Of a stretch of 36,484 nt of DNA, positions 12,186-23,856 are shown piece by piece (within the stretch, counting starts at the first letter, position 1; each line of letters begins with the position of its first letter). A program made the translations under genes and the position numbers. Below the pieces are notes generated by a model. It was not told the origin of the DNA. It saw only the letters and a list, made by a program, of their open reading frames with translations, and searched no databases. This stretch comes from Azolla pinnata (Eukaryota; Streptophyta; Polypodiopsida; Salviniales; Salviniaceae): assembly GCA_037176905.1 (NCBI GenBank), contig JBBBWG010019334.1:31977-68460 (forward strand), written 5' to 3'.

Positions 12186-14520
12186 TATAAGGGCATGTTT
12201 GAGTGCAAAACACAAGCAAACTCGTCGTCGACACTGGTTAGTGATGATTGCCTGGTTTTGATCGATTAGTAGTCTTTTTGGACCGTCGTTAGCCTCGATC
12301 TGATCTTTGATCGAATTGAAGCCATCCCACATCGATCAACCATGTGCATGCAATGCACTGCAATCTATGGAAATATCAAATAAGAAGACATGGGCTGACT
12401 ATCGATCTTTCTTCTTCTCCCTTCTTTTTAACCCACGATAAGAAGAAATGGCCCCGTGACACAATAAAACAAATCGATCCTTGATATCATCGCATTCGTA
12501 TTAATCGCTGCATTATGTTATATCTTTAGATGTTTAAACTCTAGATACGCATCGACAGTAATTAATTAAATGTTCGCTGCACATGTCCTTCGCAATCACA
12601 TGCAGGAATGCATCATATCATCGATAAAAATACATACAAGGGGTAGTCATGGTCAGGCGAGTCGTGAAAACAGGCGCTTTCGAAAGCCAATCGTAGCATG
12701 TCCTCACGACCATTGTGGCTTTTTCCAATCGTGGGCGTTGATATGTTTGCATCGTCACGAGTTTCCAATGCACCTAAAACTTGGATGTCTAATTAGATCT
12801 TAGCTTTTTTCATCAGATGAACCTTTGAACCATAGCTATGCTGGCTTAGAGCATATTTATTTTACAAACATCAACTTTAAAAAACAAGTCAAAGAGCATG
12901 TCGAGTTGCATCAACACAAGTCAAGTAACCAAAGATCCTTATCGCGAATCAAAATTTATATAATCAAAGTAAGACAAAACGAGAACATAAACAAAAACTA
13001 TCGTTAGATCGAGTTTAACATTGGATAGTTACACGTTGAGAGAAGTTCCATTTTTTGCATCAAGTCTAAGCGGCGTCACAGCCAAAGTTATAAAAACAAG
13101 GCCAGATTTATAGATACGTTTGAAGTACAAAGACAGAAGGTTTGATGAGTAAGCGACAAAGATTGCGAGAAAGGCATCGAAGATTAGCTTCGAACTCATA
13201 CTTATATGCAAAGTGCTACTCGTCGCATTAGAGCAAGGCAATACACAAAGGGCAAGACAATCAAAGTGCTTGATTAGAAGTCACTTTAGTTTGTTCACGA
13301 GATTGTGAAGGTTCTTTCTACCTAACGAAATGGAATGGATCCAAGCGTTTATTATTGTGTTTATAATACCTTAACATTTGTTGTCTTGTTCACTATTATA
13401 AGTTTGACATGTCATTGTGAGATAAGAACAAGAAGACAATATAATACATTATTAGGAAAACTCAATGTACAAGAGCTAAGACTTCAGCTTTAATAGTTGA
13501 TAAAGGCTCGTGCATGAGCATCGCTTGTTGCCTGCCACTTGGTAGTCATCATCAGATGTAAGTTGAATTTTAACAAGTTGTACATTCAGATATGATAATA
13601 TTTGATGATTCTCGACATTAAAAAATATAGTCATTAAAACCAGTAAGATATAGTGGCTCTCTTTCAAGGGTAATTAAATCAAATCTTGATAATGACATTT
13701 TCGGTTATGTGCTTGTGATCGGTTTTAATTTTATTTATTGTGCTTATTCAAGAATCAAACCTATTCGCGTTTTTGTGTTTGTGGGGGGGTCTCAAAAGAA
13801 TCCAACGAATGAATCACTTTGATATACATCGCTGATTTGGGTGAAGACGACTTTCAAATCAGATTTGTCTTACAAAACACAAAGACCAAAGTTTTTGCCA
13901 CACCGTTGATTCTTGACACCACTGATCGTCAACGAGTCTGTAATAAGAAATTAAGAATCCCCGTTTGCATCGGCATTGTTCGAATGGTTGACGATGAATC
14001 CATTCTTGACTCCTCTCTTTGACTTGATCCAGCCTTGTTCGACAAAATGGAACTATGTTTGGAATAGATCATGCATACCTGTACGCATATTTTAGGTTAT
14101 CCAGCAAAAATGGCATCGACTTTTCCAGTTGGACATCGCTGGCTTCTTACGAAGGACTCATGACTTTGAAATCGGCTCGAATCACAAAAGCCAGCGTAAC
14201 CTCCTCACGAAAGCATTCGGAATCTGTATCCAGGCGACCGTCCCTCTAGCAAAACGCACAAGCGTCATCATACATGTTATCAGCCGATCGAACTCGAGCG
14301 ACGCTGGCTCGGTAACATACCTTGGATCACGAGGCACGTGTCCTTGTCTTCTTTGCAATCTGTGATCGTTCGAGAATGTCAAATAACAGGCAGTCGGAGA
14401 GAGCACTTCTGGCGACGCACGATCAATATTATATACAAGACCCGATGCATCCGAATCGAGAAAACAATTCAAGACAGAGGATATGGTCAATGGAATCGGT
14501 AAATTAATTTTATACATTAG
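12186..14520. other. Intergenic DNA between divergent genes, no gene seen
   Basis: About 2.3 kb without a supportable gene. Frames of 60-80 codons occur on both strands but show no recognisable domain. One short peptide at about 12700-12780 on the plus strand has Cys/His spacing (CPHDHC...HRHEFPMH) faintly like a C2H2 zinc finger but lacks the usual hydrophobic core. Composition is AT-rich in 12800-13800. It may hold decayed transposon DNA, but no terminal repeat was found. Confidence 0.5.
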
Positions 14521-14526
14521 CAAGAG

Positions 14527-14616
14527 ACGCATGCATGCATGCATGTCGTGCGTGCGAATGAATGCCTTTGCCATCGCATGCATGCATGCATGCATAGTGC
14601 GTGCATATGCATGCGC
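14527..14616. promoter_or_regulatory. Clustered CATGCATG (RY-type) repeats upstream of citrate synthase
   Basis: Alternating GCATGCAT runs occur at about 14529-14545, 14575-14595 and 14602-14614, 110-200 bp before the citrate synthase ATG. CATGCA(TG) is the RY/Sph core bound by plant B3-domain factors (ABI3/FUS3 class). It is equally a simple purine-pyrimidine alternating repeat, and similar runs occur at 11913-11950 and 25085-25132 away from promoters, so a regulatory role is only possible. Confidence 0.4.
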
Positions 14617-14723
14617 ATTTGTTTGCTGCATTCACGTTTTCTTGGTCCTTCCCCATTTTCGTCTTCAGCGCCGGCCCTCGCCTTCGCCTTCGCCGTTTGC
14701 CAAAGCCCCGCCCCGCCGTCACA

Positions 14724-17700
14724 ATGCTCGCTCGCCGCGCTGCTCGCTGCCTCTCCTGCAAGCCATGGCTTCAGGTAAGTCCACTTCTCCCTCTCCCTCT
14801 CCCTCTCCCTCTCCGTGCGTATGTCGTTGATCTTGGCCACGGTTCCAGTTAAGATCTCCGTACATTTCTCCCTCCCTCCCTCTCTCTCTCTCTCTCTCGC
14901 TCTCGCTCTCGCTCTCACTCGTACGTGGTCATTTCATCTGCGGAATTCTCTCACTCCATGACCTTTGTATCCGACCAGCTAGTCGGATCCTTGTCTACGG
15001 AAATGCCAGACTTCGATGGTTTCTACTTTACGTCCGAACTGAAACATATGTTCTCCATCCGCAGCCAAATCATGGTGATCAGGTCTGGTGAGCGCAGATG
15101 GATGTTTTGTGCAGAGACGGATAGAACAAAATTACAGTTTTTCTCCATGATCTAGGCATAGGATACCCGTAGGAACAATATTATTGATTTATATTGTTTC
15201 CAAAATTTATGAAGACTAACAGTGTATTGAACTTTGTCTGGATGATCATATACACAGGACTTTTCTTCGATTTAGGCATACTAAACAATTTGCTTGACGT
15301 ATTTTTGTTAGAATTGGTCGAAGTAAAGTGATCAGTAGTTAGATGTAGACGATCTAGCAATCAAAACGGAATGTGCATGTTCGCAGAAGAATTCTATAGC
15401 AGTAGAATCCATATACATGCTTTCTGAGTTCAATTGTTTCACCTGTGCTTTATTCCCTTATATCAACAATCGAATCATCGAGGCACCAAGTTATGTTTGG
15501 AGAGCACATGGAGGAAATCAGTGAATCCAGTTGCAGTTTTTGTATGAACAGTGTAAGAATGCATGGTTATAGGACAAAGGTCAAGCCTTTTGTGTTGAAA
15601 TAAGCCTTAAGATTGGATGGATATTATGCGTTCACCTTACAGAAAAATATTATGTGCTCACCTTACAGAATAGAACAGAAGATTTAATTGAGCCTTGAAA
15701 ACAGAAGTCCTTGTTCTGGCAATTTAATTAAGTTATCCTTCTCAATCACTGGCTAATCTTAGAGAACTTAGAATGTAAGGTACAATGAAGCCTTCACCAT
15801 GTTCAGATAGGATACAATGAAATCCCATGCGATCATTTTAATTTATCCCAATGTCCTTTTGTTACGTGGGAAATTTAGGAAATAAACTGAATTTAGTTCC
15901 CTAATCTCAATAGTTCAGAATGATTCAGGCATCTTTTGAAACAATGAGACGTCGTTGAAGTATGGTACTGGAATAAGAAAAAGTACATTGCCATATACGA
16001 GAAGCATTTGTATGCAACTTCCATGAACTGGCCAGTTGATTGGATGATTTCAACATATTTTCATCCCTGGGTGGTCTGTAGGAGACTCTTCGAATAGCGA
16101 ATCTGTATGAGATTAATTTTAATGACAATGTATGTTTGTATAATGCTAGGTAAGGAGAATGAAATGGTCCCAATTACTTCAATGAAAAAATATTTGCAGT
16201 TTAAGTTGCGTGTCACAGGATACGTTTAACAGTTCCGCTCTGTGTTTGCAGGTTTTGAGTGGAAAGAATTTAAGTTCTCAGATTGAAGTGAACACGGTAA
16301 TTGCTCTTCTTTTTATGTAGTGAACTGTCGTGTTAAAATAGAAAGGATAATCTGCAAATATGAATTTATTATGGAAACACACATCCGCAGTATTATGTAA
16401 TGGGATGTTTGGTTGTGCTTTATTCTAATGTTTTTTAGAAGACACGATTCTATGCATCCTTCTTCTGGAAAGTTACTCGGTTCATAATCATGGGAGAGCA
16501 TAAATTTCTTGCACATTTTCTTTGATTTATCTTATTATCCAAACTGTATCATTTTTAAAGAATCAGGTCTACATAGCAATGACTGATAAATCATATTGGT
16601 TGGCAGTAAGAGCATATGGCATCTTTTGTTTTCCTCATATCTTTTAAAGTTTTTGGAGATGGTTTGTGTTTCATGCTATTTATTTGCTCGCACTGTGTTC
16701 TGAAAAATCACGACAGATAAATGCCTTTCTGTGCTCTATATATGATTTCCTCTATCATCTTATCATATTACAAATAAAACTCACGGAAATCACCAGTGAT
16801 GAGTTTGGTGTTCGATAGATGGAGATATCTGAGAACTGATGTGCTATTTTGTTTGATCGATTTGTTTCCAGGACCTTCGTGCTGAACTAGTTGAATTGAT
16901 ACCCAGTGAACAGGTGTTGGTTTCCTCTGATGAAGATACTTGTGTATAAAAATTAGTTAGTAACGGGTGAAAAGCTTTTATTGCATACTAACCCCCAATT
17001 ATCTCCTGTCAGGAAAGGTTGAAACAAGTCAAAGCAAATTCTGGTAGTGTTTCTTTGGGAGATGTTACTGTGGATATGGTTTGTCCTATTTCATTGTTTC
17101 TTCTACTGTTAAGACTTTCTTTTCTTTACATATGTAAACGCATGCTGACATGCGGATACCAATTTTTGAAGGCAATTGGAGGAATGCGAGGCATTAAGGG
17201 GATGTTATGGAATACATCACTCCTTGATCCGGAAGAGGTAAGTCACTGAATTTATTCTCCTGTTTAAAAATATCTATCAGTGTCTGTAGTCATCCTTCGA
17301 TATAAATACTTGCAGGGAATTCGATTTAGGGGCCTTTCTATTCCTGAATGTCAGAAAGTCCTCCCACCTGCTATCCCAGGCGGAGAGCCATTGCCAGAGG
17401 GAATTCTATGGTTACTGTTAACTGGAAAAGTAGGTCCAGGAAACCGACTCTGATGTATTTGTCTAGTAGATCTATTTTTAATACCTTATTGCATGTGCAA
17501 CAGGTTCCCACGAAAGAGCAAGTGGCTTCATTGTCTAAAGACTTGAGCTCACGTGCCAAAGTTTCTGGTACAGAAAATTTCAGTCTTGCAACTTGAATGT
17601 TCATGGACACCAACAGTATCGGTAAATCCTTAAATTGGAATTGCAGGACATGTTTTCGATGCTATCAATGCCCTTCCCAAGACTGCCCATCCTATGACCC

Positions 17701-20538
17701 AATTTACAACTGGAATTATGGCACTTCAGGTTTGAAGCAATAGGATAAAGGAGATGTATATGTTTGATGCACTCCTTTGTCACTCTCCTATACATAATGG
17801 GCATTCTATATGATATACATGACAGATGTATACTAGTTTTGGGCTCTTGTAGACTTTTATGCACTAAACGTGTGCTTAGCTTTATTCGTAAGACAGCTGG
17901 CTTATATATAGTGTACACAGTTTTCACAATTGCACTCTATAAAAAGTCTCATACGGTGGCTAGCAAGACTTCAGAGAACAGAGTTTCTGAACTTCTGTAT
18001 CATCCAGGTTGAAAGTGAGTTCCAGAAAGCATATGAGAAGGGTATTCATAAATCCAAGTAAGAAAAAAGTTCGGAATAAGGTTTATTGGTGTTTGTTTAG
18101 ATTGTGGAGCCCAAATCCTCAAAAATGCTAGGAATCTAAGAGATAAATGCTAGGTACTGGGAACCTGTTTATGAAGATTCGCTCAATTTAATTGCACGGT
18201 TGCCTGAAGTTGCAGCGTACATATATAGAAGGTATAATGCAGTTCTTGATTGATTTCTTCAACACAAATCTGTATATTGAAACATGCAGTCAATGGACGA
18301 CTTTCTAAATACAACTAGCTGTACTGATTCAGAGTGTACAAAGCGGGAGAGGTGATCCCTCCAGATAATGCTCTTGATTACGGTGCAAATTTTGCACACA
18401 TGCTTGGATTCAACCATGCTGAAATGCATGAATTGATGAGGCTCTATCTTACCATTCACAGGTAGCTGTTAATTTTTCATTCCTCAAATACCTTTTTCCA
18501 TCCGTGAAGTACTTGATTTTTTGAGCTCACACACAGACAAAATCTTGTCTTGATGAATATTGTAGATTTATATCATTTCAAGTTGAATTCGCTTTTAATA
18601 TCCACGATTTTTTTCTGTTTTCATAGAATGCTTAATGAATTCCATCTTGCTACATAAGGCACTGGTTGGTAATCTTGTAATTGTTATTCAGCTATGTATT
18701 AATGTTAAAGAATGCATTACGTCAATTTTCACAAACAATAGCCATACATTACCTGAATTTCTAGCATGTACTGCTATCAGCAATCTGTTGGAGTAGACTA
18801 AACCTCATATTACAATCTTCATATCTCAAGTGTAAAACTATCATTACAGCCAGTACATGAACTATAACTGTTATGCCTCTAGTCAAACTCAATTATTAAG
18901 TCCTGTTCGCACAGAAAGGTGTCACATGTGGATTTCAGTAACTCTACTCTTTTTTGGTTTATGTTTTTCTGATTGAGCGGCTTATTTTGATTCTTGTTTT
19001 GGTAGAGTACATTTCTTTAATACAGTGACTACTTTCCTTTATTGATGGCAGTGATCATGAAGGAGGAAATGTTAGCGCTCATACTGTGCGATTGGTGAGC
19101 ATTCATGATCGCCCATAAAGGATATTGGAAATTTAAATCAAGCATTTATGTATATTCACATAATTCATGGCTAGTATCAGATCTCCTATAAAGAATACAG
19201 GAAAATATATTACATCATTAAAATTATATTGGTTTATTCTAAGGTAACTTGACCAACATCTTGAATTTAGGTTGGAAGTGCATTGTCAGATCCGTATCTT
19301 TCATTTGCAGCAGGAATGAATGGTTTAGCTGGTCCTCTACATGGCCTTGCCAATCAGGTATATTTTTAAGTTTTGCTACCCTTCACAGAGTTTTTGGAAA
19401 CATCAAAATCTCAAATAACTTCCAACTTCATTTATAGGAAGTTCTGCGCTGGATCAAATCTGTAGTGAAAGAAATTGGGAGTGATGTGACCTCTGAAGAA
19501 CTCAAAGAGTATGTATTGAAGACTTTAAAAAGTGGAAAGGTGGTGCCAGGGTATGGTCATGCAGTCTTGAGAAAGACAGATCCAAGATATACATGTCAGA
19601 GGGAATTTGCATTGAAGCACTTGCCTGATGATCCACTGTTTAAGCTGGTAATGTGAATCATGCCTTGGAGCTCATTTTTAAAGTAGTAATGAATCTTTGT
19701 GTCTGCAATTTCTACGAGAAGTAACTTCTTTGCTACATGTTCGTAGCCAGCTTCACTATTTAGTATTTCATTTGTCTGTATATCTGTTGGTGTAAGCAGA
19801 TTTACTTGCATGTGTTATTAATTCACGTCATTAGTAAAATTACGGGTATAATTCTAAACCAGTCAATATTCATAATCTTGTTCATTTGGAATGCTAAATT
19901 GATCAATACTCAAGACTCATGAGGTTCTTTGGATGAGTCTTTCTATATATCTTGGCAAATATAACTTTTGTGTGATTTTGAAGGTCTCAAAATTGTACGA
20001 TGTTGTCCCACCAATTCTTCTCGGAACTGGGAAGGTAAACTATTTTATGTAAATTTTGTTTGAATCTGATATAGTAATAGCTTGCCAATGTGGACTTCAA
20101 AGTGCAGCGTATGCCAAGTCTTGAAAAATTTGTGCATTGACCGTGAATCATCAGGTGAAAAATCCATGGCCCAATGTTGATGCACATAGTGGCGTATTGC
20201 TCAACTATTATGGATTGACAGAGGACAAGTATGCAGCTCATTTTACATACATTCAAGTGTTATAGAAACTTCATCAGCATACTGAACAGTGAGTTTATCA
20301 TTGCAGCTATTATACTGTCCTCTTTGGAGTTTCTCGTGCCATTGGTACTCTTTCTCAGGTGATTTACTCTAGAAGTTGTTCATTTGATAGCATTTTGAAA
20401 AATAGCTTCTTATTCGAATTCCTATGGTTGACATTGCAGCTCATATGGGACCGGGCCCTTGGTCTTCCGATCGAGAGGCCGAAGAGCATGACGCTGGAGT
20501 GGATTGAAAATTACGCAAAGAACAAGGGCTGCAAGTAG
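14724..20538 (+). CDS. CSY: Citrate synthase, mitochondrial, 18 exons, 467 aa
   Basis: Exons: 14724-14774, 16252-16296, 16872-16913, 17013-17078, 17172-17237, 17316-17429, 17504-17567, 17647-17729, 18008-18057, 18154-18231, 18333-18461, 19052-19094, 19271-19357, 19438-19647, 19984-20034, 20155-20228, 20307-20358, 20440-20538. They sum to 1404 nt with continuous phase and all GT-AG borders. The enzyme condenses acetyl-CoA and oxaloacetate to citrate, the entry step of the TCA cycle, in the mitochondrial matrix. The Arg-rich start [17 protein letters not shown] fits a mitochondrial presequence; the C-terminus (GCK) is not a peroxisomal PTS1, against the glyoxysomal isoform. Visible family motifs: ITVDM-like VTVDMAIGGMRG (about 64-75), [12 protein letters not shown] (263-274), NGLAGPLHG with catalytic His301, [13 protein letters not shown] with His347, and [11 protein letters not shown] with Asp402. 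The His-His-Asp spacings (46 and 55) equal those of pig citrate synthase. Length matches plant mitochondrial enzymes. The first intron is 1.5 kb and CT-rich at its 5' end. A possible polyadenylation signal AATAAA lies at 20663-20668. Confidence 0.95.
14787..14919. repeat. CT-rich microsatellites at the 5' end of citrate synthase intron 1
   Basis: A CTCCCT repeat occupies about 14787-14815 and a (CT)n/(CTCG)n run about 14880-14919, both within 150 bp of the first donor site. CT/GA repeats near the start of plant genes are common and can act as GAGA-type elements; here that is only a positional suggestion. Confidence 0.7.
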
Positions 20539-20841
20539 AAGGATCTTCTTGGACGACACAACTAAAGTGTAAAGTTTCAGGATAAAGGTTTTGCAGTATA
20601 TTATCTTTGAAATTGAAGTTACAAGTAGTCGCTTCGAAGAACGTGTTGTATATCCAGTGGCAAATAAATACAGCCACTTCAGCTGCAGTGCAGCAATAGC
20701 TTTTTTTTCTTCTTTTTCCGATGTTAGTCATGAGGTTAAAACTTCCATGCCTTTGTCGGGATTCACATATGAAATAAGGGTATTGCCTGAACAAACTGTT
20801 TTTTTTTGTGGGCTTATTCGCAATGGTGAAGCAAATTATTG
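20539..20841 (+). other. 3' flank of citrate synthase up to the assembly gap
   Basis: Presumed 3' UTR and downstream DNA. A canonical AATAAA occurs at 20663-20668, 125 nt past the stop. No further gene is seen before the run of N. Confidence 0.6.
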
Positions 20842-20941
20842 NNNNNNNNNNNNNNNNNNNNNNNNNNNNNNNNNNNNNNNNNNNNNNNNNNNNNNNNNNN
20901 NNNNNNNNNNNNNNNNNNNNNNNNNNNNNNNNNNNNNNNNN
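20842..20941. other. Assembly gap of exactly 100 N
   Basis: One hundred consecutive N. A round value like this is the usual placeholder for a scaffold join of unknown length, so physical adjacency of the left part (CIP7-like, citrate synthase) and the right part (PPR to carboxypeptidase) is not proven by sequence. Confidence 0.99.
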
Positions 20942-20963
20942 CCTAAACCCTAAACCCTAAACC
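20942..20963. repeat. Plant-type telomere repeats (CCCTAAA) abutting the gap
   Basis: Three consecutive heptamer units begin at the first base after the N run, and unique sequence follows from 20964. On the plus strand this is the C-rich strand at the 5' end of the right-hand contig, the orientation expected of a true left chromosome end. It could also be a short interstitial telomeric tract cut by the gap. Confidence 0.9.
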
Positions 20964-21726
20964 GTCTTTCTTAGCTCTGCAAGACAAAACAAAAACAAGA
21001 GTGTCTTCTCCGTCTTCCATGTGCAAGATGCCTCTTTCTTTCTTTCTTTCTTCCCTCGCGCAACGGCCATGGATGGATCGATCACACATAGCGTCTGATG
21101 CAACAACGGCTTGCGACATCCCTGTCGTTGCAGTTTCTGGTGAATCCAGGTCTTCTCCTCTCCTGCCCTCGCCCTGAATCCAAAGGTTTTCCTTTCTCTG
21201 TTTGGCTTCTCTTTTAGTCGAAATAGAAATCCATGGTTACTGTGAGCACATGAGAGCGAGGTAGCGGGAGGGAGGCAGCGAGGTAGAGAGAGAGAGATAG
21301 AAAATCTGCGGCAAAGTTGGCTCATGGGGCCGAAGTTATCTCCTCCCCAAGAAAGGATGTTCATGCCTTAAAGTGGAAAGTCTCAAGGTGAGCAACAGAA
21401 TGTGCTCAACGTTTTAGGCAATGCTTCGAAAGTTAGAACAAACCCCTCAATATGTCATCGAATCTTTCTTGAATCGTACTATGTGGTGTACAGGTACGAA
21501 GCAAGTGATACTCATCTTCTGCTGGCCCTTCATTGCATTGTTTTCGTGGCTTTGAATCATGAAATGAAGAAATTGTGATACCAAATGCAGCCATGGCCGT
21601 GGCAGTAGATCCCCCAGTCATTGTCAGAATGACTGGCATTGTATGTTAAAGTATAGAGCAAGCGAGCGAGCGAGAGAGAGAGAGAGCGCAATTGCATTGT
21701 TGTCGCAGGCGGAAGGATTGGCATAA
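20964..21726. other. Sub-telomere-like intergenic DNA, no clear gene
   Basis: This stretch separates the telomere repeats from the PPR frame. It holds a CTTT microsatellite (about 21030-21050), a GCGA/GA repeat (about 21658-21688), and a minus-strand peptide fragment at 21433-21639 described separately. No other coding evidence was seen. Confidence 0.5.
21433..21639 (-). pseudogene. Possible fragment of a LINE-type reverse transcriptase C-terminus
   Basis: The minus-strand frame contains CNEGPAEDEYHLLRTC followed by STIQERFDDIL. Cys, a short spacer, Glu-Asp-Glu-x-His-x-Leu and Cys, then a basic helix ending in Arg-Phe, resembles the zinc-binding tail (C...EDE.H.L..C....R) seen after the reverse transcriptase domain of non-LTR retrotransposons. 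Only about 35 residues fit, no reverse transcriptase core is present, and the rest of the frame is unrecognised. It may be a decayed remnant or a chance match. Confidence 0.3.
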
Positions 21727-23856
21727 GGTTTATACTCCCAACGTGTAGAGACCTTAATATATACCATTCCCAAATGTGCAGCCATTGCCACATCGAAGAG
21801 AAGAGCAGGGAGGCTGGCATCAAACAGAAGCATATGCCTCGCAGGAGATGCTTGTCAGTGGAGAAACCTCCATATCGAAGACATTCTCATTTCTCTTGAG
21901 CAAGGCCAGGCTGCCCCCCAGATTTCCTCCGAAACCTTTGTACGTATAGTCTCTAGGGTATCAAGCTCAAGAAATGAAGCACATATACTGCGACTGTTTA
22001 CTTACCTCCGCAAGCATGCATTGGATGCTCATGAATCTATCGGTCACTATGTTGTGTCGATGCTTGTGGAGATTCGTGATCTTCACAATGCTAGGAAGGT
22101 TTTTGATCAAATTTGTTCTTCTTCCCCTTCAAGAAGGACAGAACATTCTTGCAATGCTCTTATCATGGGTTACATTAACTGTGGAATGCTCAGACACGCC
22201 CTCCTATTCTATGATCAGAAGAAGAGGCAAAATGGGTTTTTGAATCTGAGCGGCCATACGTTCATTGCCTTGCTCAGGGCTTCTGTTAAGCTTGGAGATT
22301 TCCAAACAGGCCATCGAATCAGGAATGATATCTGGAAGAATGGACTGTTGCAAGCAAACTTGTATATTGGTAACACATTGATCGATATGTATGCCAAATG
22401 TGGCCTCCTATCCGAAGCACAAGAAATATTTGACCTGCATCCGGATCGGGATGTAGTGACATGGACATCGCTGATTGCGGGATATGCTCAAAATGGCCAT
22501 AGCCAAGAAGCTGTGGAACACTTCAAACATATGCAGCAATCCGGCATCTTTCCAAACGCTCTCACCTTCTCATGTATCTTGAAAGCTTGTGGACATGTCA
22601 AAGACCTAAGATTTAACAAAGGTCTGCATGCTTGCATCGAGGGCATCGAGGGGCTGTTGACGGGTAACCAAATAATTGGGAATGCATTAGTGGATATGTA
22701 TGCAAAATGTGGTATGATAGCTGAAGCAAGGGAAGTGTTCGACAAGCTCAGTCGACATGATGTAGTCGCATGGAACGCGTTAGTTACAGGTTATGGTGAT
22801 CATAATCTTAGCGAGGAAGCATTTGATTGCTTACAGAAAATGCAAGTGGAGGACATAACTCCCAATGCTATAACCCTCACTGGATGTTTGAAAGCCTGTG
22901 GCACAACGAGAGACATGGATAAAGTTCGGAAACTGCATGTGGAGATCAAACGGAGAAGATTGCTGAAAAGGGATTCCATGCTTGGTAGCATCTTAGTTGC
23001 AGCATATGCCAAATGCGGGTCCATCTCGGACGCACGAGAAGCATTCAGTGCACTTCCGATTCGAGATGTGGTTGCATGGACAGCGCTAATTAGTGGGTAT
23101 GTTCAGCACAATCGTTGCGAGGAAGCGCTCGGATGTTTTACGGAGATGAAATCAAAGGGCATTCTGCCGGACGCAGTCACCTATACTTGCATTTTGAAAG
23201 CTTGTGGAAGCCTCGGTGCTCAGGATAAGGGCATGGAAATCTTCAATGCGGTTACAAACAAGGAGGGAAGAAGACGCCTACTACCGCGTCCAGAGACAAA
23301 TCTGGCGAATGCATTGGTTGACATGTATGCCAAGTGCGGGATGCTAGCAAAAGCAGAAGAGGTGTTCCATAGCATTCCCGTTCACGATGTAGTCACATGG
23401 ACTGCACTTATAACGGGGTATTCGGAGCTAGGAGAGGTAGAGGAAGCCACTGGAGCTTTCAGCAAAATGGTAGGAGAAGGTTGCAAGCCAAACGGTGTCA
23501 CGTTTCTCGGAATCCTCGCCGCCTGTGGAAATGCGGGCCTTGTCGAACAAGCCCACATATGCTTCGATGCGATGCATGGAGGCTATGGTGTTATCCCGAT
23601 CCTCGATCACCAGACTTGTATGGTCGATGTGCTAGCGCGCGCTGGGCAGCTCGAAGCGGCAGTAGAACTGGCGCTGAAAGCACCAGTTCTGCCCAACATT
23701 GTCATGTGGCTCACCTTGCTCGGTGCATGTAGGAAGTGGGGCAATCTACCCTTGGCTCAAGGTGTATTCGAGCATGTCATGCAACTCGATGAGATGGATG
23801 CGTCGGTTTATGTCTGTATGGCCAACATTTATGTAGATGCTGGTTATGCTGAGTGA
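21727..23856 (+). CDS. PLS-type pentatricopeptide repeat protein, ends in the E1 motif
   Basis: A single uninterrupted frame of 710 codons. PPR proteins of this class enter chloroplasts or mitochondria and bind organellar RNA for editing, splicing or processing. Successive P, L and S motifs are plain: NTLIDMYAKCGLLSEAQEIF, RDVVTWTSLIAGYAQNGHSQ, FSCILKACG, NALVDMYAKCGMIAEAREVF, WNALVTGYGDHNLSEEAF, CLKACG, DVVAWTALISGYVQHNRCEE, ANALVDMYAKCGML, TWTALITGYSELGEVEEA, FLGILAACG, MVDVLARAGQLEAAVEL. The E1 motif NIVMWLTLLGACRKWGNLP...YVCMANIYVDAG closes it. Two oddities: the first in-frame ATG is 22060, yet PPR-like sequence (ISSETFVRIVS...LRLFTYLRKH) precedes it, so the true start lies in a spliced upstream exon or is lost. 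The frame stops just after YVDAG, before the E2 motif; a +1 frame continues MLSDADAMAYNEMELYL. There is no DYW domain. The listed start is the limit of the open frame, not a proven initiator. It lies about 760 bp from the telomere repeats. Confidence 0.85.
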   Translation, partial: GLYSQRVETLIYTIPKCAAIATSKRRAGRLASNRSICLAGDACQWRNLHIEDILISLEQGQAAPQISSETFVRIVSRVSSSRNEAHILRLFTYLRKHALDAHESIGHYVVSMLVEIRDLHNARKVFDQICSSSPSRRTEHSCNALIMGYINCGMLRHALLFYDQKKRQNGFLNLSGHTFIALLRASVKLGDFQTGHRIRNDIWKNGLLQANLYIGNTLIDMYAKCGLLSEAQEIFDLHPDRDVVTWTSLIAGYAQNGHSQEAVEHFKHMQQSGIFPNALTFSCILKACGHVKDLRFNKGLHACIEGIEGLLTGNQIIGNALVDMYAKCGMIAEAREVFDKLSRHDVVAWNALVTGYGDHNLSEEAFDCLQKMQVEDITPNAITLTGCLKACGTTRDMDKVRKLHVEIKRRRLLKRDSMLGSILVAAYAKCGSISDAREAFSALPIRDVVAWTALISGYVQHNRCEEALGCFTEMKSKGILPDAVTYTCILKACGSLGAQDKGMEIFNAVTNKEGRRRLLPRPETNLANALVDMYAKCGMLAKAEEVFHSIPVHDVVTWTALITGYSELGEVEEATGAFSKMVGEGCKPNGVTFLGILAACGNAGLVEQAHICFDAMHGGYGVIPILDHQTCMVDVLARAGQLEAAVELALKAPVLPNIVMWLTLLGACRKWGNLPLAQGVFEHVMQLDEMDASVYVCMANIYVDAGYAE

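Noticed and set aside
12570-12803. C2H2 zinc-finger-like peptide CPHDHC...HRHEFPMH
   Set aside because: Spacing is irregular, the hydrophobic core is missing and there is no extended frame; probably chance.
12800-14450. LTR retrotransposon remnant in the AT-rich intergenic region
   Set aside because: No paired long terminal repeats, no primer-binding site and no gag or pol motif could be recognised.
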